The position numbers were made by a program, and so were the translations under genes. Of a DNA stretch of 64,000 nt, positions 11,338-23,300 are shown piece after piece (within the stretch, counting starts at the first letter, position 1; each line of letters opens with the position of its first letter). This DNA is from Symbiodinium natans (taxonomy: Eukaryota; Sar; Dinophyceae; Suessiales; Symbiodiniaceae): positions 62,001 through 126,000 of the forward strand of contig CAJNDS010001569.1 in assembly GCA_905221605.1 (NCBI GenBank). Reading direction: 5' to 3'. The notes under the pieces are model-generated. The model had not been told where the DNA came from and did no database searches. It saw nothing but the letters and a program-made list of their open reading frames with translations.

Positions 11338-14300
11338 GGTGGATCCACGCTGACCGAGCTGAAGAAGCAAATTGCGAACGTGGAGGTGGAGACTCCGGTG
11401 GGTTTGGGTACAGGGTGCTTGGGGCCAGAGGCTTCACGAAACCCTAAACATCAAGGGCCGCCTAAGTCAAAACCTCAGAGCCCATAAACCCTCACGCCCT
11501 ACGCCCCAAACCTTGAACTCTAAACCCTAAAACCCTAAAACCCTACAACCCTAAAACCCTAAAACCCTACAACCCTAAAACCCTGCAACCCTACAACCCT
11601 AAAGCCCTAAAACCCCCAAAACCCGAAAACCCTAAAACCCTACAACCCTGCAACACTAAAACCCTAAAGCCCTCAAGCCCTAAAACCCTAAAACCCTCAA
11701 GCCCTAAAGCCCTAAAACCCTAAAGCCCTAAAACCCCTAAAACCCCAAAGCCCTAAAGCCCTAAAACCCTAAAGCCCTAAAACTAAAGCCCTAAAGCCCT
11801 AAAACCCTAGAACCCCAAAGCCCGAAGCTCTGAAGCCGAAGCCCGCACCCCTGAATGTCAGGAAGCTTGAGGCCCTTGGGCTGCCAGTTTTGAGGTTTAG
11901 GGTTTAGGGTTTAGGGTTAGGGTTTCAGGGTTCTAGGGTTTCAGGGTTTCAGGGCTCTAGGGTTCCAGGGTTGTAGGGTTGAAGGGTTTTAGGGCTTCCG
12001 GGTTTCAGCGTTTTAGGGTTTTAGGGTTCTAGGGTTCTAGGGTTCTAGGGTTGAAGGGTTTTAGGGTGTCCGGGTTTCAGCGTTGTAGGGTTTCCGGGTT
12101 TCAGCGTTGTAGGGTTTTAGGGTTTAGGGTTTTTAGGGTTTTAGCATGTTAAAGAGACCATTTGCTCACACCCAGCCCCGACACTTCAGAGGAACGCGCA
12201 GTTATAGGTGCCTTGTTTAAGGTTATAGTACGTTTGCCCTGCTTGTAACCATGCTAAGCTGAACGGAAACCACAAAGAAGGTGAGCCCTTGTAGGTTTAG
12301 GGTTTACCCCTAAACCCTAAACCCTAAACCCTAGACCTTGAACCTTAAACCCTAAACCCTAAACCCTAAACCCTAAACCCTACACCCTACACCCTAAACC
12401 CTAAACCCTAAACCCTAAACCCTAAACCCTAAACCCTAAACCCTAAACCCTAAACCCTAAACCCTTTCCCAAGGCCAAGCTGAACCAGCAGAAGAATCTC
12501 TACGACAATGTCTGCATGGACAGGACCCGTTCGAGCTCCTCGAACTCTCAGCCCTAACCCATCCTAACCCCAAACCCTCTCAAGCCGCCGACCTACAAAG
12601 CCTAGGCCCTCTATTATACACCTAATCCCAAACTCTGAACTTTATAAGCCCTCAACCCTTCCTTCCCAAAACCTTCAGCTGCTGCCGCAAATTCCAGAAA
12701 CCCAAGCTAAGTTCCCGGCCCTTGAAATCCAGGGTCCATTTTCTTCAGGGCCATGTATGGGCTTCTTGTAACCCTGCTTATCAGTACCCATGAAACATCA
12801 AGTAGGGTTTAGGGTTTAGGGTTTAGGGTTTAGGGTTTAGGGTTTAGGGGGGAACGTGTGACTCCCGTTTGGGGTGTGCAGGAGTTATGTTCCAGGGCAA
12901 CTCTAACCCCTAGTCCCTGAAACCCTGAACTCAAAACCCCGAAACCAAAAACCCTGAGCCCTAAGCCCTAAGCCCTAAGCCCTAAACCCTAAACCCTAAA
13001 CCCTAGACCTTGAACCCTAAACCCTAAACCCTAAACCCTAAACCCTAAACCCTAAACCCTAAACCCTAAACCCTAAACCCTAAACCCTAAACCCTAAACC
13101 CCAAACCCTAAACCCTGAACCCTGAACCCTGAAGCCTATTGCCAGGAATATGCAGGCCAAGAGTTTGGTGGAGTCCAATGAAGAGATTGCGGTCCCCTGG
13201 CCAAGTGATGACGCCCTCGCCATGCTGCGGGGCCTTAGGGGGGTTTTCAGGGCTTAGTTGGGTTTATAGGGTTTACGGTTTTAGGGTTTAGGGTTTAGGG
13301 GTTTATCACTTCAACATACCCCAAACCCATACCCCTTAACCTATAAAAGGAGAATATAAGGAAGGATGTTGCCATACCCCTTAATTTCCTTTTTAGAGTA
13401 TGCCCAAAAAGGTTATGTTGAGTGTTTCTTGGAGTTGAGGGTTTTTGGGGGTGTTTTCTTGAGGTTTTCATGGCTTGGGCTTCTGAAGGGCAACAAGCAC
13501 AGAGTCTAGGGGTTGAGGGTTTAGGCTTCGGGTTTAGGAGTTTAAGGGCTTAGCTTTTGGCGGCGAGAGGGATTCAGGATTTGAGCTCGCAGCCCGCGCA
13601 GCTTTAAAAGCGCAAAGCAAAGAAGGCCTGACAACCTGGGATGTTCCCCTTATGCTAACAGTTCCTTAGTAGGGATTACAGCGACTGTTAAGAATCCCTA
13701 TTAAGGACTGTTAGTATAAGGGGGAACATCCCAACTAAAAAGCCTTAACTTTCAAGACCCTGAGACAAACCTTAAAAACCCTTAAAGCAAGCCCAAAAGA
13801 CCCCAAAATAATGCCCGAAAGGCCCTAGAACAAACTTTAAGGACCCTAAAGAACCCCAAAAAACCCTCCCAGCAAAAGCCCAAGACCTTCAGGACCCTGA
13901 CCCCCTAAACCATCAACCCCACAACCCCAAACCTAAACCTTAAACCCCAAGCCCTAAACCCTAAACTCTAAACTCTAATACCCAAACCCTAAACCCTAAA
14001 CCCTAAACCCTAAACCCTAAACCCTAAACCCTAAACCCTAAACCCTAGACCCTAAACCCTAAACCCTAAACCCTAAACCCAGGAGATGAACCGGAAGTTC
14101 AAGATCATGTGGGGCCGGCCGCGTTTGCCCCTAAGGACCCACCCAGCTGACTGGGTTTAGGGTTTGGGGTTTAGGGTTTAGGGTTCAGGGTTTAGGGCTT
14201 CGGGGCATGAGGGGTTCAGGGGTTTGAGGGTGGGGTTTGAGGGTTATTGGGGTTTGGATGTTCCCCCTTATACTCACAGTCCTTAAGAGGGATCACAAGG

Positions 14301-17300
14301 GGGAACATCCCAAGGTCTAGGCTTCTAGGCTTAAGTCTAGGAGTTACGGGTTTTCTTAGTGTTTTTGAGGTTTCAGAGGTGAGTTAGCGTGTCAGTTACC
14401 CCGAAACCAAAAAACCCTAAACCCCAAGCCCCAAACCCCACAAAACCCTAAACCCTAAACCCTAAACCCTGAACACCCAACCCTGAACCCTAAACCTTCG
14501 GCGTCAAAGTAGGGGATGCTGGGGGTTGCGGCCCAAAGCGAGGTCGGCCCGATCCCACGGGTTTAGGGCTTAGGGTTTCCTGCTTAGGGTTCAGGGTTTA
14601 GGGTTTAGGGTTTAGGGTTTAGGGTTTAGGGTTTAGGGCTAGGGTTTAGGGTTTCGGGTTTAGGGTTTGGGGCTTAGGATCTGCCAGTTTGCGTCCGCGC
14701 CCTCACTTCAGAAGGAGCGGAGCACGGGTACTACCACCCCTTTCTTCCCGCATCCCAGCTCCGAGCTCCTAGGCCCCTGCGCCCCTAAGCCAATACCCCG
14801 ACCCTAAGACCCAAAACCCTAAACCCCAAAACCCTAAACCCTAAACCCTAAACCCTAAATCCTAGACCTAAAACCCAAACCGCAAGCCCTAAACCCGAAA
14901 CCCAAAGATCCTGAACATAACACCCCTATATCCTGACCCCAAAAATCCTGAACCCTGAATCATAAACCCTACCCGAAACCCTAAACCCTAGCCCTAAACC
15001 CTAAACCCGAAACCCCGAACCCTAAACCCTAAACCCTGCATCCTTCCGTCTCTTTGTGCCAGATCGCATCAGACCACAGCGCTCAAAGAGGAGCTGCGCG
15101 AGAAGGACGGGGGGAGTGAGAGCTTCAGGAGAGTTTCGGGGTTTTTAGGGTTTAGAGTTAAGGGCTTGGGGTTTAGGGCTTGGGGCTTCGGGTTTTTAGG
15201 GTTTAGGGGTTTAGGGTTTGGGGTTTAGGGCTTGGGGCCTCGGGTTTTAGGGTTTAGGGGTTTAGGGTTTAGGGTTCGAGGGTTTAGGGGTTTATAGGGT
15301 TCGAGGGATGCAAAGGTTTAGCGGCTCCGCGCCACAAGACCCGAAGACCCGAAGAGCCTAAACCCTAAATCTACCCAATCTCACCCCTCGACTCAAACGC
15401 CTCTTCGGTTCAGGGTTCGTGGGGTTTGGTAGGGCAGTGGCTAGGAGCAAAGGTCCGGGGCCTAGGTTTCAGGGTTCACGATCCGATCCCCGAAGTCCTC
15501 TTCACCTCGATGGGTTGAGGGGCATCTTGGGTTTTATTCAACCTCATACAAGCCCATTCAGACCCCAAGCGCCTGAAAGCCCTACTTGTGCGAAACCCCC
15601 AAGCAAGCCCAGAAAGGATGCGTGGGGGGATAGCGCTGCGAGGACAGCCGACTGGTCCGCGGCCACTTTGAGCAGAAAGAGGCATGCGGCACGAACCCCA
15701 AAAAAAAGCCCCAAAGAGAAGGGGTCTAGGCCTTAGGGTTTTAGGCCTTGACCCTAAGCCCTAAACCCCAAGCCCTGAACCTCGTGTAGCCCTAGCTTGT
15801 TCTAGAAGACTCACGTGGTCCCAAACCCAGAACCCTAAACTAGTTCGTAGCACGACCCATGACCTGGACCCTAACCCGTAAACCCTACACCCTTATCCCC
15901 TAAACCCTGCACCCTTCTCCCCTAAACCCTGAACCCCAAACCCCAAACCCTAAACCCTAAACCCTAAACCCTACACCCTACACCCTAAACCCTAAACCCT
16001 AAACCCTAAACCCTAAACCCTAAACCCTAAACCCTAAAAGCTGAACCCTGAAGCCCAAAGCCCCAAAGAAGCGGAGCTCCGAGGTCCAACGCGCTAGTCT
16101 GCTTCCCCAAAGCGAAGGAAGCACAGGTTGACACCAAAGTCCCAAGACAGGGTTCAGGGTTCAGGGTTCAGGGTTCAGGGTTTAGGGTTTAGGGTTTAGG
16201 GTGTAGGGTTTAGGGTTTAGGGTGTAGGGTTTAGGGTTTAGGGGTATTCAGTGGTATGTAGGCCCTCGCTTTGGACTTCTTCCTGCCCAAAGCCAAAGCC
16301 CGCAGTCACACCCAAAGCTGCGTCGGCGCAGTTGCTGAAGCACAACGACAAGCTCAAAGACGCCAAGGAGCGGGCCCAGCGCAGGCCCTGAATTAGTGTT
16401 GTTGTTTTTTTTATATCAGGTTTTCTTGCTTTCAGGCTTGCTTAGGGGTTTAGGGTCTTGGGTTTAGGTGCTCCTTGTGAAGCTAGACCTCAGCAGAGAG
16501 CCAAGAATGTGCAAACAACCCCGTAGGCCTTGGGCAAGAGTTTGGGGTTCCGGGCTTGAGTTTTCGGGGTGCACCTGAAACTTGTCACCCAGAGATTTTG
16601 CAAGGTATACAGTACGTTCGCGATCCCAGGAGGAGCCGATCTTAAACCCCCAGCCCTCGACCCTAAATCCTAAAGATTGCTGAAACTGCACCCCAACAAA
16701 CCTTAACCGCCAAAGCATAGACACCTAGACCCCTGTAAACCCTCAAAACCCACCAAAACTCAAGGGACTCAGAAGCCGATAAGACTTATTGTTTTAGGGG
16801 TTGGGATGTTCCCCCTTATCCTAACAGCTCCTGAATAGGGACTCTAGTACCCCCAATCTGTTAGGCGTGTTTAAGGGTTTGGGGGGGGGGTGGGGTGTAG
16901 GGTTTTGGGTATTAGGGGTGGAAGGGTTGAGGCATTAAGGGGTTTTGGGGTTAGGGTTTAGGTTAGGGGGTCAGGGTGCAGTAGTTTCGGGCTTAGAGAT
17001 GGTTGATGGCTTAGGCTTTTGGCTTTAAGGTTCAGGTTTTTTGGATTTAGGGGTTTCTTGCAGGGAGGCTGTGAAGGGTTCTTGGGGCTCTTCGGGGAGT
17101 TTGGGGGTTCCGGGCTTTAGCCGAAGTTTAGGAGTTTAGGGCCTTAGGCCCTGAGAAACTCGAGCTCCACCTTCTAGCTGGCTACTCCCTTCCTTGGGGT
17201 GCTTGCAGCCGGCTGCCTAGGTTTCGGCGAGCTTTGAGGGTTGTACCCGACCTTGCACCACCTCATGCACCTCAAAGTAAACCCTAAGCAAGACAGGCTC

Positions 17301-20300
17301 AAGAGCCTCACCAACATCGTGGAGACTCAGCCGGGGCGCCCAGCAGCGAACTTCCCCAAAGCTCGATTCGCCCCCCGCCCCCCCAAGCCCTAAAGGAACA
17401 AAGGGTCACCCCTTCACTCTCCGAGCGCTGTAGGACTTGTAGGGGGGATGCTCCGACTGATGAACAGATGCAACAGAAGTATGTTTGAAGGCTCTAGGGT
17501 TGGTTTGTGAGCTCAGCGGTCCGGTCCCCTGCTAAAGTCTGCCAGAATTCTTGTGCGCTTTTTTTGTCTGGTTTTTCTAGGTGCTGAGTAGGAAACCTTC
17601 GACCTTTCTCAAACGTTTGAAACTCAAATGTTGCCCTTTTGGCCCCCAGGCATCTCGGTCCGTTTCAGTCCTCACGAGCGCCACTTCCTGTTGAGGTTTA
17701 GGGTTTAGCGTTCCGGGAAACCCTACTACATCCTCAAATGCTAAAAATTCTTATTCTAGGAGGTACCCTGATAAAGCAGGGTTGCCTTCATCGTAGGGTT
17801 TAAAAGCCACAAAGGGTTCCCACGAGTGGTTAAAGGTACGTATAAGCCCTACTCCTATCCCTGTAGCTGAGGTAGATATGGCCCCTCAAACATCAACCGC
17901 ACTTAAGCAACTCTTTCGACTTTGTATCTTTGTTGAGCATTCCTAGGATGAGGACTTTAGCTTTCTGGGAATTTGTGGTGCCCCGCAATACCGGGGACCC
18001 TAAGCCCTAAACCCGAATAAAAGCTGCCCGTGGACCTCCAAGCAGGCGGTCGCAGCTGAAGAAGCTGGAGACCGTGCGTCGAATGTGTTTGTTGGGTTTG
18101 GGGTATCTGGGAGATTTAGGGTTTAGGCTTTGTAGGGTCTGCAGGGCTTAGGCTAGGTTTAAGGGTGTTTTTTCAGCTCATCGTTTTTTTGGTTGCTTGT
18201 TGTTATGGGATGCTTTGGGCTCTTGGGGTTTTAGGGTTTGGGTTTTGAATTCAGGGTTTAGGGCTTGGGTTTAAGGTTCGGGAGTTGCAGGGTTTGAAGT
18301 TAATAATTCCCCAGTTCTTTGGTTGGCCAAAGGACCTTTTGAGATCCGGTACGTTTAGGGTCTAGGGAGGAGGGGTGTAGCAAAGGAATGTAGGGCTTAG
18401 GGGCTCAAACCCCTGGTGGTTGTATGTCGCGAAATTAAGTGGGGAATGGCATAGGCCGCCATAGGCCTTTGCCGGCGCCTATCATTCGACCCTCTCCTTG
18501 AAGCCTCATAAGACTTAGGGTGTATGTTTGGGCTTTCGCAGGATCGAAGCTTTACACTGCCTTGCAAGGGTTGGGCTTTTGGGTTTGGGGTGCAAGCTCG
18601 GAGGTTTAGGCCTCAGGAGCGTAGCTTGGGTTTAGAATTTCCAGGGTTTTAGGGTTTAGGGTTTATTGGCTCTTCCGTAGCAGCAAAGCTGCCACTCCTT
18701 GGGCCCCGTGTTCTCTCGTGTTCGTCCCAGATCCCCCCCCCAATTAGGCGTTGTCCTTAAGTCCTAAATCTCATACACCCCTAGAGACTCCAAAACCCCT
18801 TAATTAAGGAATATACCTTAAATCATATTACGGTTCCTATTATAATTTCAGGTATATTCCTTAATTAAGGGTTTTGGAGTCTCTGGGCTCTGGGATCGGG
18901 TTAGGCTTGTGGCTTGAGGGGCTCTCGATGTGCTGGTCGAGGTTATTTTTTGCGGTTGCACCCCCCCAAACTTCCCAAACCCCAAGCTGCATTCCCTGAG
19001 CCCAGCAACCCCTAAACCTTGGGCCCCCTTCTACTAACAGCTCCCTTGATATGGATGATAGTACCCCCCCCTGCTATAATCCCCTATGAAGGAGCTGTTA
19101 GTATAAGGGGGAACATCCCGACCCTAAGCCCATGCTGAGGTTGAATTTAAAAAGCAGAGACATGATCGGTCGAGCAGACGTTTGCAGGTTTGGGCTTCGC
19201 CTTTGGGGTTTTATGGCCTGGGGTTTAGGGCTCCACCTTCCGGGTTGAGGAATGCACAGCCTCAGACCCTGGGGTTGAGGGTTTGAGGGTTTCAGAGTTG
19301 GGGTTTAGGGGCTCTGCAGTGTGGGTTTTCCAGGGCTTAGAGGTGGGTAGTTGAAGCTTTATCGCACGAGCTGGAGGCTCGTAGAAGCTTTTACTTAGAA
19401 CTGCCCTACACCCGAAATCCGCAACACTACGCCAAACCCTCAACGCCATACCCTCTACCAGAAACCCTGAACCGTAAACGCCCTATTTTACACCCTAAAC
19501 CCCTAAACCCTCAACACCCTAAATCTTGAACCCTAAATTTTTGAATGAACCCCGAACCCTCAATCTTGAACCCTAACAGCCCTGAGCCCCAGTAGTGGGG
19601 GCCGCCCCTAAACCCTAAACCCTAAACCCTAAACCCTAAACCCTAAACCCTAAACCCGAAACCCGAAACCCTAAACCCTAAACCCTAAACCCTAAACCCT
19701 AAACCCTAAGCCGCCTCTTGCGGTGTTTCGAGGAGAGCACCATCCAGGAGGCCGAGCAGGAACGGCAAGCCCAGCTCAAGGACCTGCAGGGTTTTGGGGG
19801 CTTTTGCTTTTTTTTGGGGGGGGGGGTGGGGGGGATCTTGGGGGTTTAGGGTTTAGGGTTTAGGGTTTAGTCCTTTTTCTAGGGGGGGAGGGGGGTTTGG
19901 GGTTTAGGGTTTCGGGTTTGAGGATTGAGGTGTAGGCTGGGGTTTAAAGGTTCGACAGGGTTGGGTTGGGTTCAGTTGGTTTTAGGGATAGAGGTTCAGT
20001 AGGGTTGCCGTTGGAGGGCTGTGGGTTCAGTAGGGCTCATTGTGGCTCAACAGGGTAAAGGTTTTGAGGGGGTTAGGCTTTTAAATGGTTCTAGGGTTTA
20101 GGGAGGTTTCGGGAGGTTTAGGGAGGTTTAGGGAGGTTTAGGGAGGCTTAGGGAGGTTCAGGGTGTGACCCTCGTGCTTTGGGTCGAAAGTAAGGATGGC
20201 GAGGTTTAGGGTTTAGGGTTTAGGGTTTAGGGTTTAGGGTGTAGGGTTTAGGGTTGTAGGGTTTTCGACTTCAGGCTTGCAAGGGTGGCAGCGGGAGAAA

Positions 20301-23300
20301 GCAGTCCTGTCAGCCCTGGAAAACCTCTGCTTAGAGGGGTGTCTAGAACCCCTAAGCAGTTCTAAGGCTCCAGGCCCTAGGTACCCTCAAGCTTCTGTTA
20401 AAACACCACAACGACCCCAAAGCCTTGAACCCCACAACCGAAGACTTTTGGACAAGAGGAGCTCGAGGGTGTCGTCGGCGAGCGTGACATCCTGGGTGCC
20501 CAGCTCATTCGGCGGAATGAGGCGGCGGTCTGCGAGTAACAGATCTCGAAAGCCCCCTCAGGGGTGTAGGAGAGGGTGACAAAGTTTTTCTATTTTAAGA
20601 TCCTGCACTTAGCTCGAAGCGAACGATCTAAAGGATCCAGGTGCAGGACTAGGGTTTTCAGGCATTAGAGATGTAAGGCTTTCGGTTCATGGTTTCCGCG
20701 TTTTGGGTTCAGGGTAGGGAGTTCGTTGCTCTGTTTGTGTCAAGTTGCCATTGCAGTGCACCAATGCCAAACGCTAAACCCTGAATCCTCAACCCTAAAC
20801 CCTAACCTGCCAAAACACCCGAAACCCGAAATCGCCCTGAGTTCGAAAGCTACTTGAAGGTTCGTGGGCAGAGCTGGGGTCATACATTGGGATGTTCCCT
20901 TAAACTAACAGTCCTTAGTAGGGAGTATAATAGGGGGCAATATGAAGGACTGTTAGTATAAGGGGGAACATGCCAAGTCACACTATAGCTGGATCTAAAG
21001 TGGGGAACTGTAGCTTCTATCTGAAAGCCCTGAAACCTCACTTATGTGAACCTTGAACCTTCAAGTAGGGTTCAGGTCTGCAGACAACGGCCTCTGCAAA
21101 CACTAGACTGCCTAAACTCCCCAAACCCCTAAACCAAAAAAACAAAAGAGCCCAACAGAAGCGAACCCCGCCCCTATGACCCCAAACCCTAAACCCTAAA
21201 CCCTAAACCCCAAACCCTAAACCCTAAACCCTAAACCCTCAACCCTGAAATTCCTTCGACGCCCAGCTCCAGGAGCTGGCGCTCCTCTACGAGAAGATCA
21301 AGATCCAGCAGAGCACGTTGCAGAAGGGAGAGATCCAGCAACTCCCCCCGCTAGGGCTTTAGGGTTTAGGGGGTTTAGGGGGTTTAGGGGGTTTAGGGTT
21401 TAGGGTTAGGGTTTAGGGTTTAGGGTTTAGGGTTTAAGGTTTGGGGTTTAGGGTTTAGGGTTTAGGGTTTAGGGTTTGGGGTTTGGGGTTTAGGGCTAGG
21501 CGCTCCGCAAGTGTGAGGGGGTCTCGTGCCGTTAGCAATGTCTGAAGTACAAGCCAGTGCCTTGCGTGAATTTCCATTGACGTTCCAGCTGTTTTGTGGG
21601 AAGATATTGGAGGTCAAATCGATTTGAAACAACAATTGAAAGAAGCTGTGGAATGGCCTTTAAGTTGCCCAGAAGCGTTTGAAATCAGGGTGTTCGTGAG
21701 GGGTTCGTGGTTTGTAGGGTTTCAATGCGCCAGGGGGTTCGTTCAGATCACATCGCCTCCTCTGGTCGATGCAGCTAAGGGTTCTCCAGTCTGGGTGGGT
21801 TCTACTCAGAGCAATCGCTGCAAATCCGAAAGCCGACACCACTTGTCTGTGGATGATCATGAACGAAAGAAGCAGCCCGGAGGTGTGTAGCGAAATCGAC
21901 ACACCTAAGCCCTAAGCCCTAAGCCCTAAGCCCTGTATAGGTGTGCCCGGGAGCTTGTCGAAAACGCAGGCCCCAAATGCTTTAACCCGCCCTCGAGAAC
22001 CCCATGCTTTCAACCCTAAACCCTAAACCCTAAACCCCAAACCCTAAATCCTAAACCCCAGAGTTTGCCTCCGCCCATCCAAAGAGGGATGCCCTACTAC
22101 ATCCCCAAAGCCTTATGAAAGGAGCCCAGACAAAGGCTTAAGGCTTAGGGTTTGCCTAAACCTTAAACCCGCAACCCAGAAACCCTAAACCCAGAACCCA
22201 GAAACCCCAAACCCTAAGCCCTTATCCCAGAAACCCAAAACCCCAAAACCACAAAATACCCATAACCCCAAAAGCCCTAAACACCCATAACCCCAAAAAC
22301 CCTAAACAACCATATCTCCAAAAACCTTTAAATATCAGAACCCCAAAACCCAAAAGATTGTAAACCCTAAGCCCAGAACGCAACAACCCTAAACCCACAA
22401 CCCAGAAACCCTAACCCCACGACCTCAAAGCCCTAAACCCTAAGCCCATAACCCCAAAAACCCAAAAAAGCCATAAACCAAAACCCCCACCAAAAACCTA
22501 AGCCCAGAAACTCCCAAAAACCCGAAAAGAAACTCTAAACACTTGTTGTTTTGACAGCCCGAAAAACCCTAAAGATACCCGAAACCCGAAACCCTAAACC
22601 CTAACTCCTAAACCCTAAACCCGAAAACCATAAACCCTAAACCCTCAACTCTCAACCCTCAACCCTCAACTCTCAACCCTCAACCCTAACCCCTAAACCT
22701 TAAACCCTAAACCCTAAACACACCTCGAAGGCCCCTCCCGCCCCTTGCAAGAGGTACGAGGAGCGGATCAAGGAGGTGACGAAGCTCCGTGCCCAGATCC
22801 GCGCGTGCAAGGCTCGGGATTTGGAGGGGCTTTAGTGGGAGGGTTTAGGGTTTAGGGTTTAGGGTTTTAGGGTTTTAGGGTTTACGGGTTTCAGGGTTTT
22901 AGGGTTTAGGGTTCAGTCTTTAGGGTTTAGGGTTTTGGGTTGGGGTTTTAGGGACTTGCGGTCTCACGCGATTTCGGGTTGGGGTTGTTGGCCTGGGGGA
23001 CTGAGGGGCTGTTATCCAAACTATTCCCCGGTCAGAACCTTTTCAGAAAAAACCTGTGACAGTAAGCTTCCGCGGCTCCCGACCCTGCCCTAAACCCTAG
23101 ACCCCGAAACCCCAAAACCCCCAGGCCTCATCACAAGTAGATCCTCGCTTCTGAACGTGCGAGAGAAAACCCTGAACCCTGAACCCCCCCCCCCCCCCCT
23201 AAATATCAAGCTCCAAACCTGAAGCCTCTAAACTTGGGGGATGTTCCCCCTTATACTAACAGTCCTCAGTAGGGATTCTAGAAACCGAACATCCCAACCC

